This document shows positions 43,598-56,649 of a DNA stretch of 64,000 nt, one piece after another; position 1 is the stretch's first letter, and each line of letters opens with the position of its first letter. Under the pieces are notes generated by a model that was not told the origin of the DNA, did not search any database, and was given only the letters and a program-made list of their open reading frames with translations. Position numbers and translations under genes: made by a program. Source of the DNA: Raphanus sativus (taxonomy: Eukaryota; Streptophyta; Magnoliopsida; Brassicales; Brassicaceae); NCBI RefSeq assembly GCF_000801105.2, contig NC_079515.1, forward strand, positions 6,262,001-6,326,000, written 5' to 3'.

Positions 43598-44116
43598 CTC
43601 TAAATCTAAGCAGAGATTTCTTCAATTCACAACAATAAAAAAAATAAAAGTTGCGAGCTTTTGATCTGATAAAATATCAACAACGGTGGGAAAGGGAAGA
43701 AGTCAGAGAGGAAAGCTAATGACTTTCACCATAATTTTCAGAAGATGGAAGAGAACCGTGAGGAGGCTTATCTTACCTACTGGCAATGGAGAATCGTAGC
43801 TTGCGACGACGACGAGAACGGACGGAGCAGAGAAGAAGATAGTTTTTTACTCTTTTTAGGGAATTGCTGGCTCTCGAGAATTGGCTACACTGTCTCGGAA
43901 TAACAGCTCTATGCAAGTGTCGGGACCGCTTCTTACTCGGGTGAACCGAACCGAAACGATCACGTGTCATCACTCACAATCCTAAGGTTTTCAGTTTTCT
44001 AGTACGGTGTGTCGTCTATCGTGGTTTTTAGTTCGGTTTTCTCCGGTTAAGCAAAATTCATTATCGGATTTACGGCAAATAAACTTTGTCTGGTTTTGTA
44101 ATATAAAAACTGTATA
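43598..44116. promoter_or_regulatory. Upstream region of GRXS15
   Basis: No other gene is seen. The interval should contain the GRXS15 leader and promoter on the minus strand. A run of CCGAACCG-like phrases occurs at 43941-43960. The segment ends at an inverted Helitron 3' terminus. Confidence 0.4.
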
Positions 44117-44530
44117 CTAGACCTTGACCCGCCCGACCGGATATTTATTTTATATTCTTAGTTTTTATTTATATTAATTGATATATTTGTAATATTAAAC
44201 ATAAATAAAGATTGGAATTTTAATTTATGCAGTTTTAATAAAAATTAAAATTAAAATTTTAATAAAATATTCTGATATTTTAAATTTTCTAACTAAACAA
44301 TATAGGGGTAGATCATAATCTTTTCCACTTCCAAAATCTTAGCATCCTTAAAAAAATTAAGTAAATTTATATACACATAAAGTATATAAACATATTTGGA
44401 ATTATATTTTATATTAAAATAAATTTGTTAAAGAAAAATAATTTTGCAATGTTATTGTTTATTTCTAGAGTTTAACCCGAGACCGTCTAAATATTTGTTT
44501 TCACTTTAAATTTTTTCTTTGTAAAAATAG

Positions 44531-44533
<3 letters not shown>

Positions 44534-44570
<37 letters not shown>
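44534..44570. repeat. (TA)n microsatellite
   Basis: About 18 uninterrupted TA units lie inside the outer Helitron span. Confidence 0.9.
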
Positions 44571-44574
<4 letters not shown>

Positions 44575-45505
44575 GTAAATTAAAATGTATTACATAATTG
44601 TTACTATCACATTTTAAAATTAAATTTTTATTTATTACTTTGAGTAATTATATTTTGTGATTTAATCGTCTATTATATCGCAGTGCATCATAAAAAATCC
44701 AATATTTACAATTAATTGGACTTATATTATGAAAGCAATATAGTAATAATTTATTAATAAATTATTTTATATTTATTTATATGTAATAATAAATTTGGGA
44801 TTTTTAAGTAGAAGATTTTGTTTAATGTGTGTTATGATTAAAACCAAAAAAAAATAGGAAGGCACAAGATTTGCTAGTTGTTAGTTTGAATTTTGTGTTT
44901 AATCATATATTTGTATTTAATTTAAAACTTAGTGGTTATATATGATTAGAAACTGGAAAGGCTAAGATTATATACTAATTGTTCCTTGATTGTAGGTGTA
45001 ATTCGAATTCATTGAAGAAGATTTTTGGTGGCGAGAAAATATACATAAATAAAGAATATAACATATGAAATAGAATAATTAGCATATAATAGTTTGTCAC
45101 ATTGGAAGAAAGAATTAAGATCTTATTCATATCGTTGGCATGGTCATGAAAAATGTTTGTTAGTTTATCTGTTTTCGATGAGTTAAATCAATACTATTAA
45201 AACATGAGCAATATTTATCAACTACTTTTGGACTATCAAAAAAAGTCTAGGTTGGTCCTATTATTCCTCTTATATATACATATATAAAATTTAATTATAT
45301 TTCCTATTACTTCTATTCATATATCTAAATTAATTGCAATTAAATATACAACATGCCTAAAATTAAGGAATTAATTAACTAATCTATTTTTTAAAATTAA
45401 TGAATTTAATTTATATAAATACGAAATTTCAATAAAAATAAATTATATTTTATTTATTAATGTAGTAAATAGTTATATATGTCTATTAATTCGTTTATAT
45501 ACAAC

Positions 45506-45721
45506 TATATTAATCCAAATGCAAAAAAAAAACAATTTCTTCAAACCCTCACTAAATACATAAAAATATAATTCTTATTAAATTAGATATAATAATATAT
45601 TATTATATATATATATATATATTTATGTATATGTATATCTAATTTAATAAGAATTATATTTTTATGTATTTAGTGACGGTTTTGAAGAAATTGTTTTTTT
45701 TTTTGCATTTGGATTAATATA
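45506..45721. repeat. Near-perfect long hairpin (foldback)
   Basis: Arms of about 86 nt (45506-45591 and 45636-45721) are almost exact reverse complements. Examples are TATTAATCCAAATGC against GCATTTGGATTAATA and AATATAATTCTTATTAAATT against its complement. An AT-microsatellite loop separates them. Only a few mismatches are visible (CCCTCACTAAAT versus ATTTAGTGACGG). No clear TIR/TSD family signature was found. A transcript would fold into a long stem able to feed small-RNA production. Confidence 0.8.
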
Positions 45722-46133
45722 TTTTACGGGTTATTCAAACACATATAATATATTTATCAAATATTAACTAATTCAACAAATATATTAACACAATTATATC
45801 ATAAAATATTACATTAACATAAGTTGATGCAAGAGAGTATGAATCAATGGTTTAATTAGTTGTAAAACATAATTATATATATATATATATAAAGATTAAG
45901 AATACTAAATATTTACATTTCTAATGCGAATAATGAAATTAAATTAAAATTTAAAATAAGTCATAAACAAAACATCAAAAAATCTAATAACATGTGAATA
46001 ACAAAAGTAAACTAACTAAATAAATGAAAATTATATTTACAAACATAAACCATTAAATTGTAATAAACATATTCAAATTATTGATGCTCAAATATATTTC
46101 TTTTTAGTATGCATTCTCTCGAATATTAATCTA

Positions 46134-47440
46134 TCTATATTATTAAAAGAGAAGTACCCTTATAAATTGCCCCTAAGTTTTCAAAGTTATTTACACTACT
46201 ATGCCACTGAAAATTAAATAAGCTACCTATTTTAATGCTTGTTTTTCAGTTGAATTAATGTGATGTCCTAATATAAATTAAGTTACCTATTTTAATGTTT
46301 GTCTTTTTCAGTTGAGTTAATGTGTTGTCCAAAATATAAATTTAACTTTCCTTCTCTATTAAATCAATTTCGAAATTATTTATAGTTTTATTAATTGCTG
46401 TCTTTTCAGTTTAATAAATACATTTTCTAATTCTAAATTTAACACATTTAATGATAATAAAAATCGCATATGGTATGGTAGAAAAATTATTGTGCCATCA
46501 CTATCTTTTAATATTCGAACCAAACCAATTTTTATATTAAGTTTAAGTTTTTGGCATACATTATTCAATTTTTTTATATATATTTTACTTTATATTTTAA
46601 TAATTTTAATTTTTTAAACAATTTAAATGAGTTATCTGAACCAGAACATGAACCGAAATTATAAATACCCAAACAAGGCTAAGACCTTTTACCCTGAAAA
46701 CCTAAAACCCAAAGAGACCTGAATCAAACCCGAATGGACATCCGAACTCCCATCCCTACTACGAGATATAGAAACATAATCACCTTATTTATTTTCGAAA
46801 AATATTCTCCATTGACTTTCTCATTAGTCTACAGTAATTATAAAACTAATTGTCAAAATCCAATCTGAAAATATTGAACACGTAATCTCATTTATAATAA
46901 ATTAGCAGTTAGATCAAATATAATATTATATTACATTTCATTTTCTTACCAATTTTAATCTTAATTTTTATATGTCACAAATTTGTTAAAAGTCTAAAAA
47001 TTATTTTTTTCTTACAAATTTTATAACTAATGCATCATATTTATCATTCAAAAACTTTGTTTGCTATATATCTTAGATTTGTTTAGGTGATCTCCAGTGT
47101 CGGTGATACATTTTACGTTAAACACAAAATTATTAAAATATGATTTACAAATATAACATTTAGTACACACATATTAAAATTTAAAATTAAATACCGAGTG
47201 AGATTATTTTCTTAACAAATATTTGGAATTCGAAAGCATTATGATCCACACCTATACTATTTTAATTATGATAATTGAACTTATATAAGAACATTTTATT
47301 AAAATTTTTTTTTTCTTATAACTGCAAAAAATTAGTTTTCGATCTAAATTTATGATCAATATATAAATATATCATTTAATACAAAAAAAAATTTAAAACA
47401 TAAAATAAATACCCGTGCGGTCGCACGGGTCAAGATCTAG
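46134..47440 (+). mobile_element. Non-autonomous Helitron with perfect terminal hairpin
   Basis: It starts TCTATATTATTAAAAGAGAA (preceded by A) and ends with the hairpin CCCGTGCGGTCGCACGGG (47412-47429), then TCAAGATCTAG (followed by T). Ends, hairpin about 10 nt from the terminus, and A/T insertion site are all as expected for a Helitron. The 1307-bp interior is AT-rich, has no Rep/helicase, and includes a decayed piece of the hAT-like CCGAA-rich MITE near 46620-46760. Confidence 0.85.
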
Positions 47441-48120
47441 TTACCCTTATAACAAGATGAAAATTTAATTTATTATAAATAATTTTAATTCAAACCAATT
47501 TCATATTGGATCATATATCAGTTCAACCGGTAGCCAGATCCGGGTTTTAGTTGTTTTACGGGTTTTATAGGATTTTTAAATAATATTTTTTTTTGAAAAC
47601 TAAACCAAACTACATACGAGACCACACAATTTGTCAATTTAACTGCGGGCCGGATCGGATTTTAAAATACTCAATATAATGTTTCATTTATAAATCTAAA
47701 TGTATAAGAATACATATTTATATTAAATAAATTTTGAAATGTTTTGAAAATAATCCCACGCTTTCAAAATCTAGCAACATCTTATGTGTTTACGAGTTAT
47801 ATCCTAAACAAGCAGTATAAAATTTCAGTTTACGAGTTATATTATAAACTGAAAATCTTTAAGTATTATTAATGTCTAATGTGAATAAGAAAATAAATTT
47901 TAAATCTAAAATAATCTAAATATAAAACATAATATTATAATAGATAATTGATAACGAAATAAACCAATGCCAAATCACAACAGTTAACTTTGTTAATAGA
48001 TTCATGATCCACAAGATTGTATAATCTTATTTTATCAAAAATAAAAGCATAACTTCCAAATTAGAATACAAACACATTCTAATAATACAACTAAAAATTA
48101 TATGCGTTAATAATAAAAAA

Positions 48121-48758
48121 TCTATCTTATTAAAACAGAAACATTCTGTTGGACCTAACATTTATTTTGTAAGTTTTTAAATTAAATACACATTTAATAT
48201 TTTATAGTTAAACCTACATTAAATCACTAATGTTACTTTTCTTATACTACTATCCATGTTTCCAAACAATATACTTATTTCTTTATACTACTATCAATGT
48301 TTCCAAAATATATTTTTATACTACTATCAATGTTTTCAAACAATACAATAATTAATCTTAGTTATTTTATATCTATCATTTTCTCTTTAAAATTTGTAGA
48401 AACGTTATAATTTCATAAATCGCAAATAATGAACTATAAAATTTGGATTATAAGACTACAAATTATGAAACTATTACAATTTAAATCCAATTAGATTACA
48501 TATCGGTCATTCATCAGTTCAATCGGTTAGTCTCGGGTTTTAGTGATTTTTTAATATGAATATTTTAAAAACCTAAATTGAATTGTCAGATCTCTGGATT
48601 AACCGGTATAATCACAATCGGGTCGAATTTAAAAACACTGATTTAAATGCAAAAATATTTTAAATACAACTTTTTAAATTACAAAATATTTGTTAAGTTA
48701 TTAGTGAAATTTTCATTGTAAAATATTCCGCGCTTCGAAAGCGCGGGTCAAAATCTAG
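48121..48758 (+). mobile_element. Short Helitron with perfect terminal hairpin
   Basis: It starts TCTATCTTATTAAAACAGAA (preceded by A). It ends with the perfect hairpin CCGCGCTTCGAAAGCGCGG (48728-48746), then GTCAAAATCTAG (followed by T). Length is 638 bp, with no coding capacity. Confidence 0.85.
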
Positions 48759-49116
48759 TACTTATTAGTTCAACCAGTTGTTCAACTGGCAACCGGTTTT
48801 GAGTTATACTGGATTATTAATTAATATTTTTTTTCTAAAACACAAACAAATTACAAACCGGATTGTTGGTTTATCAGTTTAACTGCAGATCCAGATCCGA
48901 TTTAAACAAAAATTGGTAAAGTGTATAGTTATGCAACATCACAAATTCAATACAATTATCAAAACTTCTTACTAATATATTTTTTAAAAAGTATACACAA
49001 ATATGATTACACAAAAAAACACAGATATGATTAGAATACAAATATAAAAATTAAATTGTTAAAAAAAAATAAAAACAAAAATATACCCGCACTCTGAAGG
49101 GCGGATCAGAATCTAG

Positions 49117-50330
49117 TCAATACTATTAAAACATGAAAACTTTTATCGACTATTTTTTGGACTATAAAAAAAGTCATAACAGTCCAACTAAAATAATTTC
49201 ATTAGTTATTATCATATAATATTTTTCTACTCTAAAAGATATCTATTAATATTTCAAGATTGGTAAAATAGAATTGATTTAACTTCCTATTTTTCTCTTA
49301 CAACTAACTAAATAATATTTTCAAAATAAGATATCTAAAAAGATATTGTCAAGTATCTTTTTCTAAGATTTTATTATAAAAAATATTTTAATGTCTTTTT
49401 ATTTAAGATGTAAACATAAACTCTTTTTATATTTATTTTTAAATAATAAAATTCGTAATTTATATTAAATAAATTATTAACAAATATTAATTCTTCACTA
49501 TAGAATAAAAATATATATTCCATAATGTTTATATTTATAATTAAATTAATACATCAACTATAAATATAAAGTAACTTAATAAATTTATTATTTTATAAAT
49601 CATAAAATTAAAGAATAACATACATTCATGAATTTATCACATACTTCAACGTATTAAAAATAAAATATTAAAGTAAGATATATAAAATAAGAAATAATTA
49701 CATATTTAAATTGAGTATTAAAAATTATTCGATATAGTATGATACGGGTTGAATGAAGTTATATTTTATTTATATAATAATAAAATAAATTTTGATCAAT
49801 ATAAAAATTAAAAATATTTTTTTACTATAATTTACAGTTTTAAATATAAGTAAAATTAATAATGACGGGTTTTGTAAATGAGTTATTTTATTTTAAACAA
49901 ATTATATTTATTAATTTTAATTTATGTATCTATAAAAACAATTTTAATAAAAATACATGTATGAAATTTCTAATTTTCAGTAAATAAACCTTTGGAAAAA
50001 AAACTAAGCCCATAGATCCGGGTCGGGTAAACACAAGTATAATTATATTAAGTTATTTTTATAAATAACTGAACGGTTTATATATCTCTTGAACCAAAAA
50101 AAGAAAAAACTATAATCAAACTGAACTCGATATCCAAAAAGTAAAACAACCTAAAACCAAAATCAAAAAACAAACATTATATATAAACATATTGATGAAT
50201 AAAAAGACGGGTTAATAAATTTGTTGACTAGACCAATCTCAAACATTTAACAAACGAAGAAGATCAATACATAGGATGATGATAAAAAAAAAATCTTATC
50301 TGCCCTTTGAAAGGGCGGGTCAAACTCTAG
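49117..50330 (+). mobile_element. Helitron abutting the previous one head to tail
   Basis: It starts TCAATACTATTAAAACATGA, directly after the CTAG end at 49116. It ends with the hairpin GCCCTTTGAAAGGGC (50302-50316), then GGGTCAAACTCTAG (followed by T). Length is 1214 bp. Its 5' 19 nt are the same as those of the element at 45188, showing close kinship. Confidence 0.8.
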
Positions 50331-50688
50331 TTATCCATTTAGTTTACATAACTTTGCTGTTGGTGCAGGTTAAATAAACTAAAGGACAGGATTAGCATAA
50401 TATAAAATATGGTTTGATGTCGATATTAGAGGACAAATGGTTTGGTGGGAAAGTAAACTTTATTACTTCCATTGTTTGTTTTGGTCATTAGGTGTAATTA
50501 TTTAAGGAAAATATTAAGGGAAAAAGACAAACATTATTGAAAAAGAGGTAAAACAGACGCATTTAATAAACTGGTTAAGACAAGCATTTTTTAGGAATGT
50601 TATTAATAGATTCAGTGGCATGTAAGTGTAATTAACATTGAAAATTCAGGGACATTTCCTAAGTGTACTTCTCTTTTAATAATAGAGA

Positions 50689-51220
50689 TGGATGTATCAG
50701 TTGGAAAATAATCAAAATATTGTTTTACGGAGGTTACGATCTTTGATGAACACAATATCATTGAATTTTCTAAGATTATTGAAAGTTGCTTGAGTTGAAT
50801 CCGAGTTTAGATAGATCAAATGAAAGGAAACTAAATTCAATTGTGGTTTTTTATAAAGACGTTTTCTTGTTCAGTATGTGATAACAAATGTGATTACAAA
50901 GTGATTAAGGAAAAGAAAAAAAATCCGGGAGCTTTGTTCAAAGCACTGGCGAAAACACAAAAAAAAATCGATTAATCGATTAAATTTTAGACTTTGCCGT
51001 CAGTGTTTTAGTGTCTAATTGCGGATTCATTCTTTTTTCTATTGTGTCATTTTTATAGCTTCGATTCTTCTAATCTTCGTTCGCCCTAAGACTAACTCGC
51101 CTTAGAGATCTATGCCTTATTATGTGCTTGATGAGCTTTTGATAAGCTTTTGAGCCAAATGAAAGTTTGTTGAACCGATGTTAATGCAATCGGTTGATCG
51201 AACGCAAAGCCAAACTGATC
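50689..51220. other. Spacer right of the Helitron cluster
   Basis: No gene is seen. The segment is AT-rich and of mixed complexity. Confidence 0.4.
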
Positions 51221-51228
51221 ATATGAGT

Positions 51229-52068
51229 TAGGTATGGGCATTCGGGGTCCCAATCGGATTTCGGTTTTATCCAATCGGGTTTCGGTTATTTGGGTTTATC
51301 AAAATCAGCCCCATTCGGATTATTTAAAAATTCGGTTCGGGACCGGTTCGGGTTTTATCGGGTTCGGGTCGGGGTTAGTAAATCTTCCAAGAACCGGTAC
51401 AACCCAATGTACTTTCGGGGTTGGGTCCCAATCGGGTCTTCGGTTTAAAAATATCTAATTTTTACTTATTTTGTAACCAAAACATAAAAAAATTCGGTTC
51501 TCCGGGTTTGAAATACCTAATTTGTAACTTTTTGTAACCAAAACATAAGTAAAATCGATTTAAAAATAAGAAATGAACATCAACCGTGATCATTCAAAAT
51601 CAAACAAAAAGGAAACATATTTATTGATAAAAAGAAAACCAAATAAACGAAAGCATAAAACGAAAAACAACGTTCTCATGAAAAATATTGTTTAGTGAAA
51701 ACAAAATCTAAATCTAAATATTTCAAGATTCAATAGCCACATTTAACCATCAATCTTCATGTAATAGTCTCATCAACCTTCATGTAATAGATAATTATTT
51801 TAAATATTCAACATATATTAATGTATTTTGAATACATATTAGGAATTGAGATCATATTTGGTACAAGATCTTTTTGGGGTTTTGAATATTTCGGGTTCTA
51901 TCGGATATCCATTTAGATTCAGGTTCGGTTCGGATAATACCCATAACCCGTAATACTATAAAACAAGATCCATTCGGTTTTTATGTCGGGTTCAGATCGG
52001 TTCGGATTCATTTTTATCGGATCGGATTTGGTTCAGATTTTCGGGTTCGGTTTATTTGCCCAACCCTA
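51229..52068. mobile_element. hAT-like MITE with exact 8-bp target duplication
   Basis: ATATGAGT flanks both sides (51221-51228 and 52069-52076). The termini are TAGGTATGGGCA and TGCCCAACCCTA, imperfect inverted repeats. The interior is 840 bp. Both ends carry CGGGTTCGG-type repeats in inverted arrangement, and the centre is AT-rich with no coding. It belongs to the same family as 18721-19363. Confidence 0.75.
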
Positions 52069-52076
52069 ATATGAGT

Positions 52077-53124
52077 CTTCAAGCCGATCAATCTGTTAGC
52101 CAACTGATTCTGACTGGGTTCTTAATGTTAATGGACCGAATCCTGCTATTTGATGGATCTTATGAAAAATGCTAAATTTTTCTTCAACAGATTGTTTAGT
52201 TTTTTTTTTTTTTTTTTGAAAATCTTCCATTCGTATATAAAACAAAACGTACTTTTTTATTTTATATATTTTTCTATCATTAGTCCATAACCTTCATAAT
52301 ATATACAATGATGGTTTTCAACATAACGTTTTGGGTAAAGATAAGATACCTAACAATACTAAAAAAGCTTATTGCTGAAATATTTTAAATATTAAAATAT
52401 AACAAATTTCCGTATAAATAAAATTAATTTAAGAATTAAAAAAACAACTAAAAGAGAAGATGGTGTCTTAGAAAGACATAAATCTTTAAGCAATCATATT
52501 TCTCAAATAAAATATAAATTAGTAGAAAAGACTAATATGATAAAAGTGAACTAAAAGTTAGATTGATATTTATTTATGTACCTCTTTAAAAATTTAACAT
52601 GAAAATATTTTAGTTATATATTAGAAATAGTAAAACTTCCATATAGTTTAAAACAAAATGAAAATAAATATCTAAATTATCAAAATTAAAAATATCTATA
52701 AGGTAATAAACTGATATTTAGAATGATATTATGTAAATCAACATAATAATTTAACTACCATGAAGAAAAACATTAAATTTTAAAAGCAAAAAATTCTTAA
52801 AAAATCATATCTGTCAACCAAAAATAGAAATCAGCATAAATATATTTTTATTAAAAATAATTAGATGAAAAATGATGAATTTAATAAATTGTATAAAGCT
52901 TGTGAATTGTGATTACGCTTAGTAAATCGTATTACAAAGATTTTTTTTTAATTGTTACCCCTAGTCTATCAATATACTGTTTAGATTTGCCTATCATTTA
53001 TTTATAATAATCTTTTATAAAATAAGTTTGTATAAAAATCAGTTTACGTTAGAGAATCACAAATTGATCAGAGAATACAAATTGATGCATTTTGAGAAGT
53101 CTTTACCATTTCTGAAAAATTTCT
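52077..53124. other. AT-rich spacer
   Basis: No gene was found. An 18-nt T-run lies at 52201-52218, which may be the tail of an old minus-strand retroposon, but no flanking duplication was seen. Confidence 0.45.
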
Positions 53125-53133
53125 AATGGGCTT

Positions 53134-54491
53134 GGGAAAATTCCTTAAAAATACACAAACTAAATTTCTTTTGCTGAAAGAATACACGAATTTTTTTGGC
53201 TTCCCAAAAAATACATAAACTAATTTTGATTGTCCATAAAATACACGAACTTTTGAATTTTAAAGGTTTCACACCTCGATTTTAACGGTGTAAACAGTGA
53301 CTAACAGAATATTAAGACGCCGTTAGACGCCGTTAACTCTGAATAAAAAGTTCATGTATTTTATGGACAACCAAAATTAGTTTATGTATTTTTTGGGAAG
53401 TCTAAAAAGTTCGTGTATTTTTTCAGCAAAGGAAATTTAGTATATGTATTTTTAAGAAATTTTCAAATGGAGTTTGGATATTTTATATCCTATTCAGATG
53501 CTAAATATCTGGACCCAATACAGATCCAAAATTTTATATTTGTAAACTTTCGGTTTGGTTTTGGACCGAATATTTTCGGATCAGTTTCGATCCAAGTTTT
53601 TGAATCCGGCTAAAATATCTAGACCTAATCTTGACATTTTAGCCGGATTCAAAAACTTGGATTCAAACTGACCCGAAAATATTCGGTCCAAAACCAAACC
53701 GAAAGTTTACAAATATTTGTTGGATCCAAAACTCTTCTACTTGAAAGAATTGAAACAAAAAAGAAATGATCTGAATAGACCTGGGCCTAATAAAATCGAC
53801 ACGAATAGATTCAATCCGACAAGAATATTTTTGGGTCAGTTCCGATTCAAGTTTTTGAATCCGGCTAAAATGTCTAGCCGGATTCAAAAACTTGAATCAG
53901 AACTGACCTGAAAATATTCGGTCCAAAATCAAACCGAAAGTTTACAAATATAAAATCTCGGACCTGTATCATGTGATAGAGAATGTGTTTTTTTCAGGTC
54001 TTTGGATCGGGTTTGGGCCGTTTTTTCCGGATCTGGATTTTTCAGATCGAAAATATCTGGTCCAAAACCAAATCGAAAGTTTACAAATATAAAATTTTGG
54101 ATATGTATTGGGTCCATATATTTAGCCTCTGAATAGTATATGAAATATCCAAACTCTATTTGAAAATTCCTTAAAAATACACATACTAAATTTCCTTTGC
54201 TGAAAAATACATGAACTTTTTAGGCTTCCCGAAAAATACACGAACTAATTTTGGTTGTCCATAAAATACATGAACTTTTTAATCAGAGTTAACGGCGTCT
54301 AACGACGTCTTACTATTCTGTTAGTCACTGTTTACACCGTTAAAATCGAGGTGTGAAACCTTCAAAATTCAAAAGTTCGTGTATTTTATGGACAATCAAA
54401 ATTAGTTTGTGTATTTTTTGGGAAGCCAAAAAAGTTCGTGTATTTTTTCAGCAAAAGAAATTCAGTCTGTGTATTTTTAAGGAATTTTCCC
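53134..54491. mobile_element. Foldback MULE-like element with nested palindromes
   Basis: The element begins GGGAAAATTCCTTAAAAATA and ends with the complement TATTTTTAAGGAATTTTCCC. It is flanked by AATGGGCTT (53125-53133) and AATGGCCTT (54492-54500), a 9-bp duplication with one mismatch. Outer arms of about 335 bp (53134-53468 and 54158-54491) are inverted copies. Each arm is itself a palindrome centred on the GACGCCGTTAGACGCCGTTA region. The 690-bp core contains further inverted copies of a TTTTTGAATCCGGCTAAAAT module. Size, GGGAAAA terminus and 9-bp duplication suggest a MULE-derived foldback. It has no coding capacity. Confidence 0.75.
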
Positions 54492-54500
54492 AATGGCCTT

Positions 54501-55941
54501 CTAGCTTCTTCTTCTTTTTTTGTCAATTTTGTTTCTACCTATTCCAACTCATCTTAAATTTGTTCAATAATTAACTTAAGAATAATGAAAAAGTTTCTAC
54601 TCTACATACAAACAATATTGCAAGGTTATAACTTTTTTACACAATACCATTGACTAATATATATGCATATGTGTAATACAATCTATCCAAAGTATTTTGT
54701 GTAGTATGATCTAAACCTAAACATGGAATCGTTCATACTGTATCTCTTACGAGTTTTATATTTTTAAAATAAATAACTATTTATAAGATAATAAATACCT
54801 AACAAATTTTAATATTGAAAATAAATTACAGTTTCAAAAGTTTAAAATTTATTGAATAGTTTTCATTAAGGGAGAATTTGTGAAATAGCTAAAAAAATCA
54901 TAATTAGATTTCTAGAATGAGAGTAGAGAGAGATAGGAAGAGAAATATAGAGAGAAGAAAATTTTGGTTATTTACCTAATTGGTGTTTTTTGTTTGTCTA
55001 TATGGTGCAATTTCTCTTTTATTAACCATCAAAATTTACAGATTTAGTATTTAAGATGATTACCCGTTTATGAAAATATATGTATTTATACGAAATGAAG
55101 GTTATTTACCTATTCTTGAATTTTTTTTTTTTTTTTAAAGTAACAGATGATGTTTGATGTATGAAAAAATATTTGATATACGTAAATAATAGAAATTATA
55201 ATGTATTTGAGATTTAATTTTTAATATGGTTACTAAAATCTACATATAAAATATATTAAATAGAAAATTTTGATATTCCTAGCTAACAGAATTTTATAAT
55301 TTTTCACAAAACTTTCACTCTAATTTATCAAATATTATATCAAAACAAAAATGATATAAATATCAAAACAAATAAATGATGTAATATAAACACAAAATAA
55401 ACTTAACTACTTTATTTTAAACTATAAGGATTGAGTTAATCTTTTTATTTATTTATCAACAAGATTGAGTTATCTTCTTTTTTTAACATTTTAAATTAAT
55501 ATTAAAATTAGATATATTTTATGGGCAAAGAACGCGGTAAAAACTCTGGTATAAAATAAGAAACGAACAAATCATACAAATCGAACGATATATAATAAGT
55601 GCCGAAATTTCTAAGATTAGTAGAACTGATTAGTTTTAGCTTCATTACATTACTAATGCTTGAGCTCCATTATATAAAAGTGGAGTGTGGTACGGTATTA
55701 ATAACTGTTTATTAAAACAAAAATACAAATTGGACGACACAAAAGTTCTAATGGGATCAAATTTAAACTTATTGGCTGGAAGAGTCTACAGGATCACCTT
55801 TACAACAAAGAAATAATACATAACGGAATCACAGCACACAAGGACACGACATAAGTTACAAACCAATACAGGTGAATTCAAAAGACCAAACATGACATTA
55901 TAGAAACAAAAGAAAACACATACATAGTTCTCCTGTTGTTC
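54501..55941. other. AT-rich spacer and 3' flank of the LEA gene
   Basis: No gene was found. T-runs occur near 54512 and 55121. The last 200 bp probably hold the LEA 3' UTR. Confidence 0.4.
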
Positions 55942-56589
55942 TCACTTCCTCTGATAAGTATGATGAGTGGGATCAGTGGTCCGAGTAGTACCAGTAGTTG
56001 TCGTAGCCGTGCCTGGATGATGTTCTCTATCTTCTTCCTCCGTAGCCATCCCAAAAGTGTGCTTCACCGCATCAGCTGCACCCATAGCCGCCTGCTTCAC
56101 ATGCTCACCGGTCTGGCTCAAGAACCCACCGGTCTTGTCTCTACCGGCTTCAGCCGTCTCTTTCGTGTACTGAGCAGCGTCTTGAGCCTTCTGCTTTATG
56201 GCTTCTCCTGTCTCGGACATGTAACTCCCCGTCTTATCCTTCGTGTCCCGGGCTTTTTCTTGGGCCGTCTGGGCAGCTTGAGATGTCTTGTCTTTTGCTG
56301 CTTGGGTCGTCTCATGAGCCTTTTGCTGGGTTGTTTGGGCAGCTTGAGATGTCTTCTCTTTCGCTGCCTGGGCTGTCTCATGACCCTTCTGCTGGGTCGT
56401 TTCGGCAGCTTGAGATGTCTTGTCTTTCGCTGCCTGGGCTGTCTCGTGAGTCTTTTGTTGGCCTGTTTGGGCCGTTTGAGATGTCTTGTCCTTGCCTTCC
56501 TCAGCCTTGTCCCTCATCGCTCCCATAGCTTGTCCTGTCTTCTCCTATTATTACACAACCAAATCATCTTTAGAACTTGTAAAGAGAAT

Positions 56590-56649
<60 letters not shown>

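Larger units (their letters stand above)
45188..49116 (+). mobile_element. Helitron with two further Helitrons inside
   Basis: The proposed 5' end is TCAATACTATTAAAACATGA (45188, preceded by A). The proposed 3' end is GGGCGGATCAGAATCTAG (to 49116). The T that should follow the 3' end is the first base of another Helitron with the same 5' sequence. Internal insertions at 46134-47440 and 48121-48758 account for 1.9 kb of its length. Interior phrases (TCAGTTTAACTGC, GGTTTTAG) are shared with the other Helitron interiors. Pairing of the ends is inferred from nesting logic. Confidence 0.5.
44117..50688 (-). mobile_element. Outer Helitron (minus strand) hosting nested Helitrons
   Basis: Reading the minus strand, the element starts TCTCTATTATTAAAAGAGAA at 50688 (preceded by A). 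It ends GGGCGGGTCAAGGTCTAG at 44117 (followed by T). These are the TC...CTAG ends and A/T insertion context of Helitrons. The 5' end closely resembles that of the inner Helitron at 46134. The 6.6-kb span includes other Helitrons in plus orientation, so the original element would be much shorter. Pairing of these two ends into one element is my inference. No Rep/helicase ORF is present anywhere in the cluster, so all are non-autonomous. Confidence 0.55.

Noticed and set aside
56196..56381. Minus-strand second frame in the LEA exon
   Set aside because: It is a shifted reading of the same 11-mer repeats and gives a basic, improbable peptide.
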